A stretch of DNA of 64,000 bases, taken from NCBI GenBank assembly GCA_947683425.1, contig CANTUQ010000043.1:13410501-13474500 (forward strand), written 5' to 3'. The translations under genes were made by a program, and so were the position numbers. This DNA comes from Excoecaria cochinchinensis. Taxonomy: Eukaryota; Streptophyta; Magnoliopsida; Malpighiales; Euphorbiaceae. Shown here piece after piece: positions 46,530-57,682 of the stretch. A model generated the notes under the pieces. That model was not told the origin of the DNA and did not search any database. It saw nothing but the letters and a program-made list of their open reading frames with translations. How positions within the stretch are numbered: the stretch's first letter is position 1; the number at the start of each line of letters is the position of its first letter.

Positions 46530-48757
46530 TTGTGAGATTTGAAATGGTAGTGCCGTGATCGTTCTAACCCTCCATGGAGTGGTAGTGCCGTCATCGTGCT
46601 AACCCTTCTGAAGTGGTAGTGCCGTGGTCGTGCTAACCTTCCATAGAATGGTAGTGCCGCCATCGTGCTAACCCTTATGAGATGTAAAGTGGTAGTGCCG
46701 TGATTGTGTTAACCCTTCATGGAGTGGTAGTGCCGTCATCGTGCTAACCCTTCTGAAGTGGTAGTGCCGTGATCGTGTTATCCTTCGGTAGAATGGTAGT
46801 GCCTCCATCGTCCTAACCCTTTTGAGATTTGAAGTGGTAGTGCCGTAATCGTGCTAACTCTTCGTGGAGTGGTAGTACCGTCATCGTGCTAACACTTCTG
46901 AAGTGGTAGTGCCGTGATCGTGCTAACCTCAGTAGAATGGTAGTGCTGCCATTATGCTAACCCATCTGAGATTTGAAGTGGTACAGCCGTGATCGTGCTA
47001 ACCCTCCATGCAGTGGTAGTACCGTCATTGTGCCAACCCTTTTGAAGTGGTAGTGTTGTGGTTGTGCTAACCTTCCATAGAATGGTAGTGCCACCATCGT
47101 GCTAACCCTTTGGAGATGTGAAGTGGTAGTGCCGTGCTCGTGCTAGCCATCCGTTGAGTGGTAGTGCCGTCATCATGCTAACCCTTCTAAAGTGGTAGTG
47201 TCGTGGTCATGCTAACCTTACGTAGAATGGTAGTGCTGCCATCGTGCTAACCTTTCTGAGATTTGAAGTGGTAGTGTCGTAATCGTGCTAACCCTCCGTA
47301 GAGTGGTAGTGCTGTCATCGTGCTAACCCTTCTGAAATGGTAGTATCGTGGTCGTGCTAACCTTCCGTAGAATGGTAGTGCCGCCATCGTTCTAACCCTT
47401 CTGAGATTTGAAGTGGTAGTGTCGTGATCGTGCTAACCCTCCGTGGAGTTATAGTGTCGTCATTGTGCTAACCCTTCTAAAGTGGTAGTGTCGTGATCGT
47501 GCTAACCTTCCGTAGAATGGTAGTGCCGCCATCATACTAACCCTTCTGAGATGTGAAGTGGTAGTGCCATGATCGTGCTAGCCATCCGTTGAGTGGTAGT
47601 GCCATCATCATACTAACCCTTCTGAAGTGGTAGTGCCGTGGTCGTGCTAATCTTCCGTAGAATGGTAGTGCCACCATCGTGCTAACTCTTGTGAGATTTG
47701 AAGTGGTAGTGTCGTGATCATGCTAACCCTCCATGGAGTGGTAGTGTCGTGATCGTGCTAACCCTTCTGAAGTGGTAGTGCCATGGTCATGCTAACCTTC
47801 CATAGAATGGTAGTGTCGCCATCATGCTAACCCTTCTGAGATTTCAAGTGGTAGTGTCGTGATCGTACTAACCATCCATGGAGTGGTAGTGTCGTCATTG
47901 TGTTAATGCTTCTGAAGTGGTAGTGTCGTCATTGTGTTAATGCTTCTGAAGTGGTAGTGTTGTCATTGTGCTAACCTTTCGTAGAATGGTAGTGCCGCGA
48001 TCGTGCTAACCCTTCTGAGATTTGAAGTGGTAGTGCCGTGATCGTGCTAACCCTTTGTGGAGTGGTAGTGCCGTCATCGTGCTAACCCTTCTGAAGTGTT
48101 AGTGTTGTGGTTGTGCTAACCTTCTATAGAATGGTAGTGCCGCCATCATACTAACCCTTCTGAGATGTGAAGTGGTAGTGCCATGATCTTGCTAGCCATC
48201 CGTTGAGTGGTAGTGCCATCATCATGCTAACCCTTCTGAAGTGGTAGTGCCGTGGTCGTGCTAATCTTCCGTAGAATGGTAGTGCCGCCATCGTGCTAAC
48301 TCTTGTGAGATTTGAAGTGGTAGTGCCGTGATCGTACTAACCCTCCATGGAGTGGTAGTGCCGTGATCGTGCTAACCCTTCTGAAGTGGTAGTGCCATGG
48401 TCATGCTAACCTTCCGTAGAATGGTAGTGTCGCCATCGTGCTAACCCTTCTGAGATTTCAAGTGGTAGTGTCGTGATCGTACTAACCATTCATGGAGTGG
48501 TAGTGTCGTCATTGTGTTAATGCTTCTGAAGTGGTAGTGTCGTTGTCGTGCTAACCTTTCATAGAATGGTAGTGCCGCGATCGTGCTAACCCTTCTGAGA
48601 TTTGAAGTGGTAGTGCCGTGATCGTGCTAACCCTCTGTGGAGTGGTAGTGCCGTCATCGTGCTAACCCTTCTAAAGTGTTAGTGCCATGGTTGTGCTAAC
48701 CTTCCGTAGAATGGTAGTGCCACTATCGTGCTAACCCTTCTGAGATTTAAAGTGGTA
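46530..48757. repeat. Higher-order minisatellite in the Tat 3' region
   Basis: Monomers of 34-40 bp based on GGTAGTGCCGTnnTCGTGCTAACC occur in a recurring four-type order. They differ in the central bases (GTGATC, GTCATC, GTGGTC, GCCATC) and in the linker (CCTCCGTGGAGT, CTTCTGAA, TTCCGTAGAA, CTTCTGAGATTTGAA), giving a unit of about 145 bp repeated some 15 times. A further duplication of about 614 bp is visible (47551 and 48165 both begin ATGTGAAGTGGTAGTGCCAT). Confidence 0.9.
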
Positions 48758-50881
48758 CCCTCTTTGAGCCCTTTGGTTGATTGCCCCCTGAGAAGTCTTT
48801 GGTTGATTATTGGATTGGTGTTTTGACTGATGTCATCACTTGCCTTTTGTTGATGTCCACATCGAATCTCTCTCACTGCAAAACTGGAAAATCAAGTATG
48901 CAATAAAAATAGTGAGAATGCACGTAAAATGCATGGGTCATGCAGAAATACAGGATAAGAATTCATCTAAGTGGACGTAGAGATGATTGTCGGTCTGGCT
49001 GCAATTTGCGATAGGATCGATGCCTTTTGAAGCTGCTTTTGAATTTCATGCCTTTGGGATTGCAAGGTTCTCATCTGATACCTGTAGTCATTTTTTTAAA
49101 GGTAGTGCGTCCCTCGTGAATTTTCACACTAAATTTTCTTAGCGGGAAATGTGTCCTTTGCGAATTTTCACATAACACTGTGCCTTATTTTTGTCTGGAA
49201 TGGACCCAACCCAATTCAACGGCTTTTTTTTTCTTTTTTTTATTGAAGGATAGACTGCCTATTTCCAAGTTTTCACCCTATCCCTTTGCCTAACTTTTGC
49301 TTAGAGCGCCAATTACGATTTTCATCTCTAACGGCTTTTTTTTTTCTTTTTTTTTTGTAGATTGTAAAGGAGGCTGAAGCTTTTGCCAAAAATCTTTCAG
49401 GCGTGATTGGCATGTACTTACGTCTTAGGTCATGGTTGCATGAGCTTGATTTTTATCATGAAGGTGTTGTAGAATTGGTTTCACAGTTGATAGCAGGATG
49501 AGTTGACTGAAGTGCTTGAGTGGTGAGAGTAGCAGAGGGTAGATAGTAATAACGTGCTACTTTTATATCGGGACTTAGACAACTTCGAGTATGCAAAATG
49601 AACTACTATGGTCACATCAATATAAATGCGTATATTTCAATTTGATTTCATGACACATGATCATCATCTGACGTCAACTCGAGAAATACAAGACCTCATC
49701 TAATTTCGGGATAAATCCTGAAAGCATCAAACTCCTGTTATCAATCAGCCCTCTCGGGTTTTCATGATTAAAGATTTTCTCTCAACCCTCATTTTTCTCT
49801 CTCTCTCTCTCTCTTTTTTTTTACCCTTTGCCATGAACCCTCCTTCAATCCGTCGGTGTTGATTGAATTTGCTTTCATCTTCATTAGCTGGGGAGGCTGC
49901 TCCTTCTGATGGTGGTTCTTTTTAGCATCAAAGTATTGTTCTTAGCCCTTATGCAAACTAGCTGAGGTAGTGAGTTTCTTCGCTTGAATCTTGGCCGTGA
50001 AAGTCTGTATCTTCCTTTTGTTGGCTTTGGTGGCTCAATTTCTAAAGTAACCTTTAATGGTTGAGATGGAGTTGTACGTTGGCCTCAAATGGTTTAGGAC
50101 AAAACTATGGCTTAAGACAAGACTATGGTTTAGGACAAGACTATGGTTTTTTTTTTTTTTGCTTTTTTTGTTTTTTTTTTTAAAGGTAATGAGCTGTCCT
50201 CCTAAGTTTGGTTATAAGTGTCGCTGCTTTACTTATCTTGTTCTCATATGATTAAAGGTCAATCTTGATTGGCTTTAGGGTACACATCTCAAATGGTTGG
50301 GAGGAAAGGAGTCATAAGGCTTGATCCTAATGAGTTATATATTTCTTGTGAAGGTCCAGGATTTCATTCGTCTAACTCCTGATGTAGCCCTCAGAGTTTG
50401 ATTTTTTTTGGCTGCATTGTATGCGTCCTAGATGTTGAGGATGGAAAGGAATGGCTTTTGAAATTCTGCTCGTCATCATGTTGGCATGTTAAAGCAGCGT
50501 CGCCCCCACAATGTCCTTGTCAATTATCAGTATGTCATTCCATTTCCAGGCAAAGGCCCTTTTTTTTCTTTTTTTTTTTATTTATATCTCTCAGAAATTT
50601 TCTCTCTTTAGGAGTTATATCAGATGCTATCAAGATTTTCTTTGGGTTTTCCAAAGTCCCGAGATTAAATGCAGTGATATTTGATGAGTTAATGCAAATG
50701 GTTGTGATCATATATAGCGAAATCATGAGAAATATAAGCAAAAACCATCAATATAATTAAAATGATCAGTACTGCATACACCATTTTTAAAAAGCTCAAA
50801 TATAAAGATAAACACATCTACTAAAGAAAACTCCTAGCAATGCAGATGCTACAACCAATCTCTTTCATCTGTCATCGACTT
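48758..50881 (-). other. Tat internal region between gag and the minisatellite, non-coding
   Basis: Several T-rich tracts (49225-49245, 49325-49352, 50149-50180, 50560-50580), a (CT)n run (49796-49814) and two related phrases about GTGAATTTTCACA (49117-49135 and 49156-49172). I find no protease, RT or integrase motif on the minus strand. Confidence 0.5.
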
Positions 50882-51849
50882 TTATTTCCCCATCTTCTCT
50901 AGATCGATAATCTCCTTATTATCGATGAGATCCCGAATTTGGTCCCTCAGAATTTGACACTGATCTGTTAAGTGCCCAATGTGTTGGTGGAAAGCACAAA
51001 ATTGATTCGTTCTATGACCAGGTTTCCCTTGGCTTAAGGCAAACCTAGCAGATAATGGCTGTAATTTCCCTTTTTCATAAGCCTCTCGAGCACCCAAGAT
51101 AAGGATTTACCTAGGTTAGAGCAATGCCTTTGAGTAGTTGATACTTTCCTTATCGAACCAACTTTTGGAATTATAAGGGCAGCAAGAGCCGTTTTGAAAG
51201 GCACCTGAGTGGTTGCAAGCTTAGACTTTATGATTTCTTCCTTGAGATCACCCATTCTCCTTCCCAGATTTGAGAGATTGGACATACCTACTGATTGTAA
51301 ATGATTTTGATAGTCTGTCTTTCCCATTTGTCTTGGCAACCATATCGAAAATCTTTTTGATGTATTTTTTAGGCCAAGATTTGAGTCTGCCTCATATTCT
51401 GCCCTTACTTTTTTGCTTTTTAAGACTTGTATCTCAGCTGGATCACACTCTGAAGCGAGTCTCTTACTTCTCCCATGCTTAAATGGTGAAAAGAGTAGAG
51501 GTTTGCCCCCGAAATGAACGGCTTGAGGAGGTAGGTTAGTCGATGATCCTACCCTGAAAGTCTCCCCAACTTTGATTGTTTTGACTCAGGTAATAGCAGG
51601 CTCTCTAAGTTATCTGTCAAAGGCAGTCATCATAGTGGCCATTTTCTCATTAAACATGCTTAAAATCTTCCTTTCAAACTTCTTTAGTTTCCTATCCAAC
51701 TCCTCAGCAATCAGGGTACAGGTTGCATCAGATTCTCTAGGTAGGTTGGCCATTTTTAACTTTGAAGTATATTGTGAAAAAGATGATTCACTCTTAGAAT
51801 CCCAATCATACACCAATTCTAGCAACTCAAAGAGCTGATTTGTCCTCAC
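50882..51849 (-). pseudogene. Tat-lineage gag remnant
   Basis: An N-proximal piece (51849-51610) is followed by frame-shifted segments (51339-51034) and a C-terminal piece (51097-50882). The last contains FCAFHQHIGHLTDQCQILRD, a C-x2-H-type knuckle followed by IRDLIDNKEI, a layout typical of gag in Tat and Athila elements. At least two frameshifts and internal stops separate the parts. It is the only coding trace of this element. Confidence 0.7.
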
Positions 51850-52627
51850 CAGTCAACCGTCAGAACCTCTAGTTCACTTAGATGAATCTATGATGGCTGA
51901 GAGATTTAAATTGTTAGAATGATGCATGAATAACATTTACAATGCATGATCATGTGTTATGCAATATTTACAACCACATACAAGCAAGTAGATCCTTCCA
52001 ACCTTGTTAATTCCACACACAGGGTAATGCAGTCTTTTTCCTAGCTGGGCTTGTTCCATGGGTTAATAGGGAACCCAATGGACGCATATGGTGCTCGGCG
52101 AAAAATTGGCAGCATAACATCTCTTAATTAATGCGCATACATATGAATTTTAGCCTTTACGTATTTAAACATTTTAACTACATTAAGATGGGCTCACCGG
52201 GGCATGAAAGCCTTTGATAAAAGACCATTTAATTTGGTTGATTTTTTTCAATATATAATGGCCCACATAGCAAGCACAGTATTATGTTATATTTCACCTA
52301 GGGAAAGTATCTAATGCCATTACATGAGCTTTAGTCAAAGGTGATAATACTTTAGGGCTATCCATGCATGGTCCCTGCCAATGGGTGTAGCTCATCACGA
52401 GCATAACGGCTGATCGGGTCTCCATTTAATATACCATGATGGTACGAGACTTGGGCTAGTGATTATCCTTAACACTTCTCCTGGATAAATCACAACTCTG
52501 TTAACAATCCTTGAAGCCATATCAGTTCTTTACTAGGTTCTGTCACTGCTATGTACTCATCTTCTATAGTGGATAGGGCAGCAATATTCTGTATTTGCAA
52601 TATCCAACTGACAATTATAGTTCCAAC
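51850..52627 (-). other. Tat leader region
   Basis: Non-coding sequence upstream (minus sense) of gag. It is cut at 52628 by a chromovirus LTR; no PBS or 5' LTR is seen. Confidence 0.4.
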
Positions 52628-54992
52628 TGTAACAACTCAAAAAGGGCCTAGTCGGAATTTGTGTGATAAGTTAGAAAATTAAGGGTATTTCAATAATTTG
52701 AGCAAGAGAAAATTTGGATAATAAGGACTTAATTGCAAAATTTAAGTTACTATTATTAAGTGTAGCAATTATCTAGTGAGGTAAGAGTATGGTACCAAGG
52801 ATTAATGTGTTTATTATGGAATGTATCTAGTGGATTTTGTGTATGGTGCTTTGTTAAAGGGTTAGTCAAGATTTGGACATTTGGGAGCATAGGAGTGTGA
52901 CACATGGCTTTGGTAGGTGGGCATCAAATGAAAAAGGATGAGAGAGGGAAGGGAATGCAGAAAAAGAGGAGAAACTTCCCGTGGAAGTTGTTTTGCCCCT
53001 CTTTCCTCACTTTCCCATTCTCTCTACTCTCCCTTTTCTTCATTTTTCTGCTCTCCATCCACTCTTGTGTGCTTCCTTGAGTGTTTGAGGTTGGATTTCC
53101 TGAGATAAGAGCTGATTGTTAAAGGTAAGTGCATGGATCTTTAATTGGGTTCTTCTTCTTCTTCCTCTTCGATTTTCTTGTTTTGATGAGTTGGTGGAAT
53201 GGCTTGACTTAAGTGTGTGTTGACTGGGCTTTTGTGCAAGAATCGGAAGATAGAAGAAAGAGCAAGGGAAAGGAGAAAGTGAAGGGCTGTGGATTGAAGC
53301 AGCATTTTTTTTTAGGTTTGGGAGTGTTTTAGCCCTCTTATCTCTTTGGATCACTTATGTGATATGATTAAATTTCTGATGATCTTGAGTGTTAAATTAT
53401 GTGTAAATGCATGTATTTGATTGAGTGAATTGTTGGTTTGGTATGATTTAAGTTGTAGTGATTTGCATATAAGTGTAGTGAAGTAGTGTAGATTATGATT
53501 TTGCTGGTTTTTGTGTTTTAAATTGTAATTTCTTGTTTAAATTAAGTGTATTTTGATTATAGCATATCTTGGTATGTGTTGGAGTGAAGAGGTAAGTGTT
53601 AGTGTATGATTGAGTGGATTTGTGTTGGTTGTGTGGGGAAAAAGTGTAGTGAAATGCAAGATTCTGGGCAATTCTAGGCTCTATTGCGAGCGCGACAGAG
53701 TGCAGAAATGCACTCTTGTTACTGAGGAGCCCTCTGTAGCAAGCACGATGCATATTGCAAGGGCGACAGAGAGCTCGGTAGGCCATGTTGTGGCGAGCCG
53801 AGCCCCAGCGCGAACGCACCTGCGAGCACGATCGTGAAGGAGAAGTGCCTGGTCTCTGTCGCGGGCACGACGTTCGTCACGAGTGCGACAGAGCTCGGTA
53901 TTGTGATCGTTTGCCGAGCGTGTTTCGTCGCGAGCGCGCGATGGGGCACCCTATACGTCGCGCTAGCGACAGAAGCCCTTCCTGCCTGCCCTATTTTTCG
54001 AAGTGATTCTTGTGCCCCACTTTGTACGGTTTCTCACTATTACATGGTGTACTGTTTTGCTTATGCGTTAATGATATATTGTTCTAGTGTTATAATAGTG
54101 GATATTTAAATGATAGTGTTTGGATTCGTATCCTTGAATTTAATTCAAATTACTGTATTTGTAAGTGAGTAGTTCAGCCTGAAGTGTCAAGGTAGTGGAT
54201 AATTAAGCAAGCTTAAGAAGGGTTAGTGAGTGCAGCTGCCAGTGTTGACCCCATTAGGGTCTTTCAACCGACCTCTGAGATGGTCATTCTGATAGTGAAA
54301 ATATTTTTTTTTGAGACTCCGGTCTCCGGTGTAGTGTTCCTGTATCCTCCACCAGTGAAATTCAGGCTATTGTTTGAAGATTTTGGTATTTGTTTAGTGA
54401 AGTGTTATGAATATCGTGTGACTCTAGTTAGTGTAATTGCTTAGTGCTTTCTTTTATCAATTCTGATTTCATATAGTGATTCTTGACTTACATATCTCTA
54501 TCCTCTGATACTTAGTGAATTCTGTATGTTGATGCATGTTTACATTTGTGTATTAATGCATGATATTTGTATAGCATTTTGTTGTTTGGTTTCCTCCCCA
54601 CTAAGCGTTATCACTTAGCATGGGTTCTTTTCCCGTGTAGGTGGCAAGATTTTGGGTTCCCGTTCGAGTCGCGCATCTGCAGGCTGGCCACATAGGAGTA
54701 GAGTTATTTATTTTTGTCTCCTCCCGTAATTCTTTTTGTATATGTATTATTATTTTTGAATAGTGCCATATGTAATTTTGTAAAGGATTTAAGATGTAAT
54801 CTTTCGGATATTGTATATAACGTATATTTTGATTATATACGATACATGATTTTCTATTATTATTATTATTGTTAGTGAATGCTTCCGCTTAGTGCACATG
54901 TGTATTGTTATGCATGTATGTTTTGCCGTGTCGTGAGTGAGTGTCGGTAGTGCACCCGACATCTTTCCAACGGGGGTGTCGGGGGTGTTACA
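52628..54992 (+). mobile_element. Chromovirus LTR (2365 bp) with PBS, plus orientation
   Basis: It runs from TGTAACAACTC to GGGTGTTACA and is followed by a PBS, so it is a 5' LTR whose internal region is cut off at 55013. It contains a GA/CT module (52930-53040), a GC-rich hairpin cluster (53675-53985, with GCGAGCGCGACAGAG words) and the conserved stem-loop (54600-54619). The open frames on both strands are low-complexity shadows. Confidence 0.85.
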
Positions 54993-55010
54993 GGTTTTGG
55001 TATCACAGCC
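54993..55010 (+). promoter_or_regulatory. Primer-binding site after the 52628 LTR
   Basis: GGTTTTGGTATCACAGCC; one base differs from the usual TGGTATCAGAGCC. Confidence 0.75.
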
Positions 55011-55013
55011 TGG

Positions 55014-55114
55014 TGTAGACACCGGGTCCCGAGGCGGTCCAAGATCAGGATTACCCGATGATGAAACAAAAGACCGATTTTCGGCAAGAAAGGTGAGAAT
55101 CGATTGTTCTCTTG
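55014..55114 (+). repeat. First 101 bp of a Tat LTR, plus orientation
   Basis: TGTAGACACCGGGTCCCGAG and the following AGATCAG, TTACCC and ATGATGA words match the minus strand below 39334. It starts exactly after CCTGG of the chromovirus leader and is truncated at 55114, where Copia leader sequence begins. Confidence 0.7.
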
Positions 55115-55336
55115 TCTGACCAATAACAGCTCCTAGAACATCTTAGGACAGTATATTAACATGTCATATTAATTATAATACCTATCTAATCAATTAAAAT
55201 CGTTTTTACACCAAAACAATGCAAAAAACTCAAAACATAAAATTTCAGCATTGCATGTATTAAAAGTAACGATTTTTAATTAATTATTTCATGCATCTAA
55301 AGCACTAAAATAAGCATGTTTAGGCTCTGATACCAC
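55115..55336 (-). repeat. Duplicate C3 leader segment with PBS outside the 3' LTR
   Basis: Identical by eye to 62627-62848 over 222 bp, including the PBS (55323-55335, minus TGGTATCAGAGCC). A simple Copia insertion would have a target duplication here instead. Confidence 0.9.
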
Positions 55337-57077
55337 TGATGGAATATGTCATGGTATGTGTATGTAGATAACGCAGCGGAAAAATATCGAAAAACGATCA
55401 TACACATCAAACAAATCCACGACAAGAATCGAAACATGCACTTTTAGGGTTTTTTAAAAACTTACAACTTTAGATGCCTATTCCGAAATGAATTTGATGA
55501 TGACCAGCAACTAAGATGATATTGTCCACCTTTGATCTTCACCACCAATGCCAAGGAATAGCCTTTGCGCCAATCCTCTCTATGCTCACACACACACTTT
55601 CAAGCAAGGCTTAAAACCGAGAATGCTAGCTCTCAATATAAGTATTTTGTAATGGCAAGGGTTATAGCTACAAGATTTTTTTGATCTTGCACTTTCTTTT
55701 GGTGCTATTAATGCCTAATCACACAAGAAAGCAAGAAAGAATTCTTCTCCTTATGTATTTCGGCCAAGAAAAGATTTTGAGAGAGAGAGAGGGAAGTTCA
55801 CGCCTACTATCATCTTTTCACTAGGGTTTTCTTTTTTAATCTTTATCCTCATCTTATGGCAAGTGTTTATTCCGAATTTTACCACCTAAAAGTAGTTTAT
55901 TCAACCTTAAACACTTCCTATAGATAAGTAACAAACATTAATTTAAACCCTTTTGAATTTAAAATTCAATTAGGATTTAATACTCAATTAACTTAATCAA
56001 TATTATTAAATTAATTGACATTAAACCATGTGGGCCGAAATCTTCCTCTCTCATGGACCAAGGTCCAATAGCAATTTAATACCCATTACATACATTAGCT
56101 TGACTTTTATTAAAAGCCCAAATTAATGCTCAATGCCTTATTTAAATATTTTAAGCCCAATGCTTTGTGTGCGATCCTATAGGTCCATTTAATATTGGCA
56201 ATTGAATTAATGAATTAATTCAAAGGCTATATATATTCTCTAGCAAGATATTATAGCATTCCAAATTAAATGAAAATGCAAATGGCATTTAGTGACCTAA
56301 TGCAATTTTGCATAGTCCCTTATCCATAAATATCAGAATTAATATAAGGCATGGAACTAGTCATCCTTATATGTAAGTTAATTCCTTTCTTGATATTCCA
56401 GTGACACTGAACTCTCAGATAAATAATGGTTACTCATTATTTCATCTCGGTATGGCCATACACTTCTCAGTTCACTGATCAAGTGGCCGATGATATTTTC
56501 TCTCTTATAGAGAGGGGTAATCCCTTCACTTCTCTCATGCTCTCTGACATGAATCAATGTATACCCAAGCATACCCATACTTGTCACTCTATTACGAGCA
56601 CGTTAGGTGTATGTCAAAGTACATAGTAATTCATAAAGAGTTTCATAGAGATTTCAGGTCTAAGAACTCTGATACAAAACTTGCATATGAGAAACACTTA
56701 TGACTTGTACCATGTAGTGCTCTCATTAATGGATCGAATCCAGATACCATATTGTCAACATGTATCTATGATCTCTGATTGACACTCTTGTCCTTATGTT
56801 CCGTAAGACCGAACCCAACTTATCAGAGAGAGCATACTAGTCTTAATTCATTTGTTATTCCCATAACAATGACTGACTAGGGATATTTAGAATGAAGTCT
56901 CATTTGTTTCAAGGTCTTACAACCATGTGCCTCACACATGATAACTTAAACCGAAACAACATTCTTGGATAGTTCTATCAATTGACATGCACAGGAATAC
57001 AATGGATAAAACAAATGCCTCATTTATTAACTAAAGTGTTTTATTACAATGTATTGGGGCTAGGGCTAACACTAACA
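55337..57077 (-). repeat. C3 3' LTR (1741 bp)
   Basis: The plus strand runs from TGATGGAATATGTC to GCTAACACTAACA. Matches 62849-64000 almost exactly; by-eye differences are near 55389, 55513, 55523, 55605 and 56323. Confidence 0.92.
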
Positions 57078-57092
57078 ATCTCCCACTAGCAC
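57078..57092 (-). promoter_or_regulatory. Polypurine tract of C3
   Basis: The minus strand reads GTGCTAGTGGGAGAT next to the LTR start TGTTAGTGTTAGCC. Confidence 0.8.
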
Positions 57093-57682
57093 TAGTCCCA
57101 ATTGGGCATAGCCCTAAGACCGAATGCTCTCAAATGAGCTTCGTGCAGATTTGGACGCAATTGTTTCGTTAAAGGATCTGCTACATTATTTTCACTTGCT
57201 ATCTTGCTAACCTTGACGTCCCCACGATCAATGATCTCTCTGATCAGGTGGTACCTCCTGAGTATGTGTTTGGATTTCTGGTGTGACCGGGGCTCCTTGG
57301 CCTGTGCAATGGCCCCGTTGTTGTCACAAAAAATTTCTAATGGATCTAGGATGTTTGGGACAACTCCTAATCCAGAAATGAAATTTCTAATCCAAACAGC
57401 CTCTTTTGCAGTTTCACTCGCTGCAATATACTCAGATTCTATAGTTGAGTCGACGACGGTCTCTTGCTTTGAGCTTCTCCAGCTGACAGCACCACCGTTT
57501 AAAATAAAAACAAATCCAGATTGCGATCTTGAGTCCTGAGTGCTGGTTTGAAAAGCAGCATCGGCATAGCCTTGTATGACGAGCTCTTCCTGACCACCAT
57601 ACACCAAGAAGTGATCCTTAGTCCTTCGTAGGTACTTTAGAATCCCTTTTACAGCAGACCAGTGCTTTTCACCAGGGTCTTG
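57092..57682 (-). pseudogene. C3 RNase H, separated by a nonsense codon
   Basis: Continues the RT frame after the TAG at 57683-57685. Visible motifs are GYADAAFQTS with the first catalytic Asp, KQETVVDSTIESEYIAASE, FCDNNGAIAQAK and NVADPLTKQL. It ends RAMPNWD at 57092. The stop is the only interruption from RT, and CAG to TAG would explain it. RNase H removes the RNA template during cDNA synthesis. Confidence 0.88.

Larger units (their letters stand above)
34462..52627 (-). mobile_element. Tat-lineage Ty3/gypsy element, gag-only as seen, nested
   Basis: On the minus strand: leader, gag remnant (51849-50882), a long non-coding 3' region with a minisatellite, polypurine tract (39335-39350) and 3' LTR (34462-39334). 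Tandem repeats between the coding region and the 3' LTR are known in Tat/Ogre/Retand elements. No protease, RT or integrase motif is recognisable between gag and the minisatellite, so this copy looks non-autonomous. It hosts CACTA-2, CACTA-1 and, in its leader, the LTR at 52628. Its 5' LTR is not found in the window. Confidence 0.7.

Noticed and set aside
46530..48757. CRISPR-like regular repeat array
   Set aside because: Monomers are contiguous with no unique spacers, and the genome is plant nuclear.
56378..56626. Overlapping 66- and 69-codon frames in the Copia LTR
   Set aside because: Inside the LTR, both strands open, no similarity recognised.
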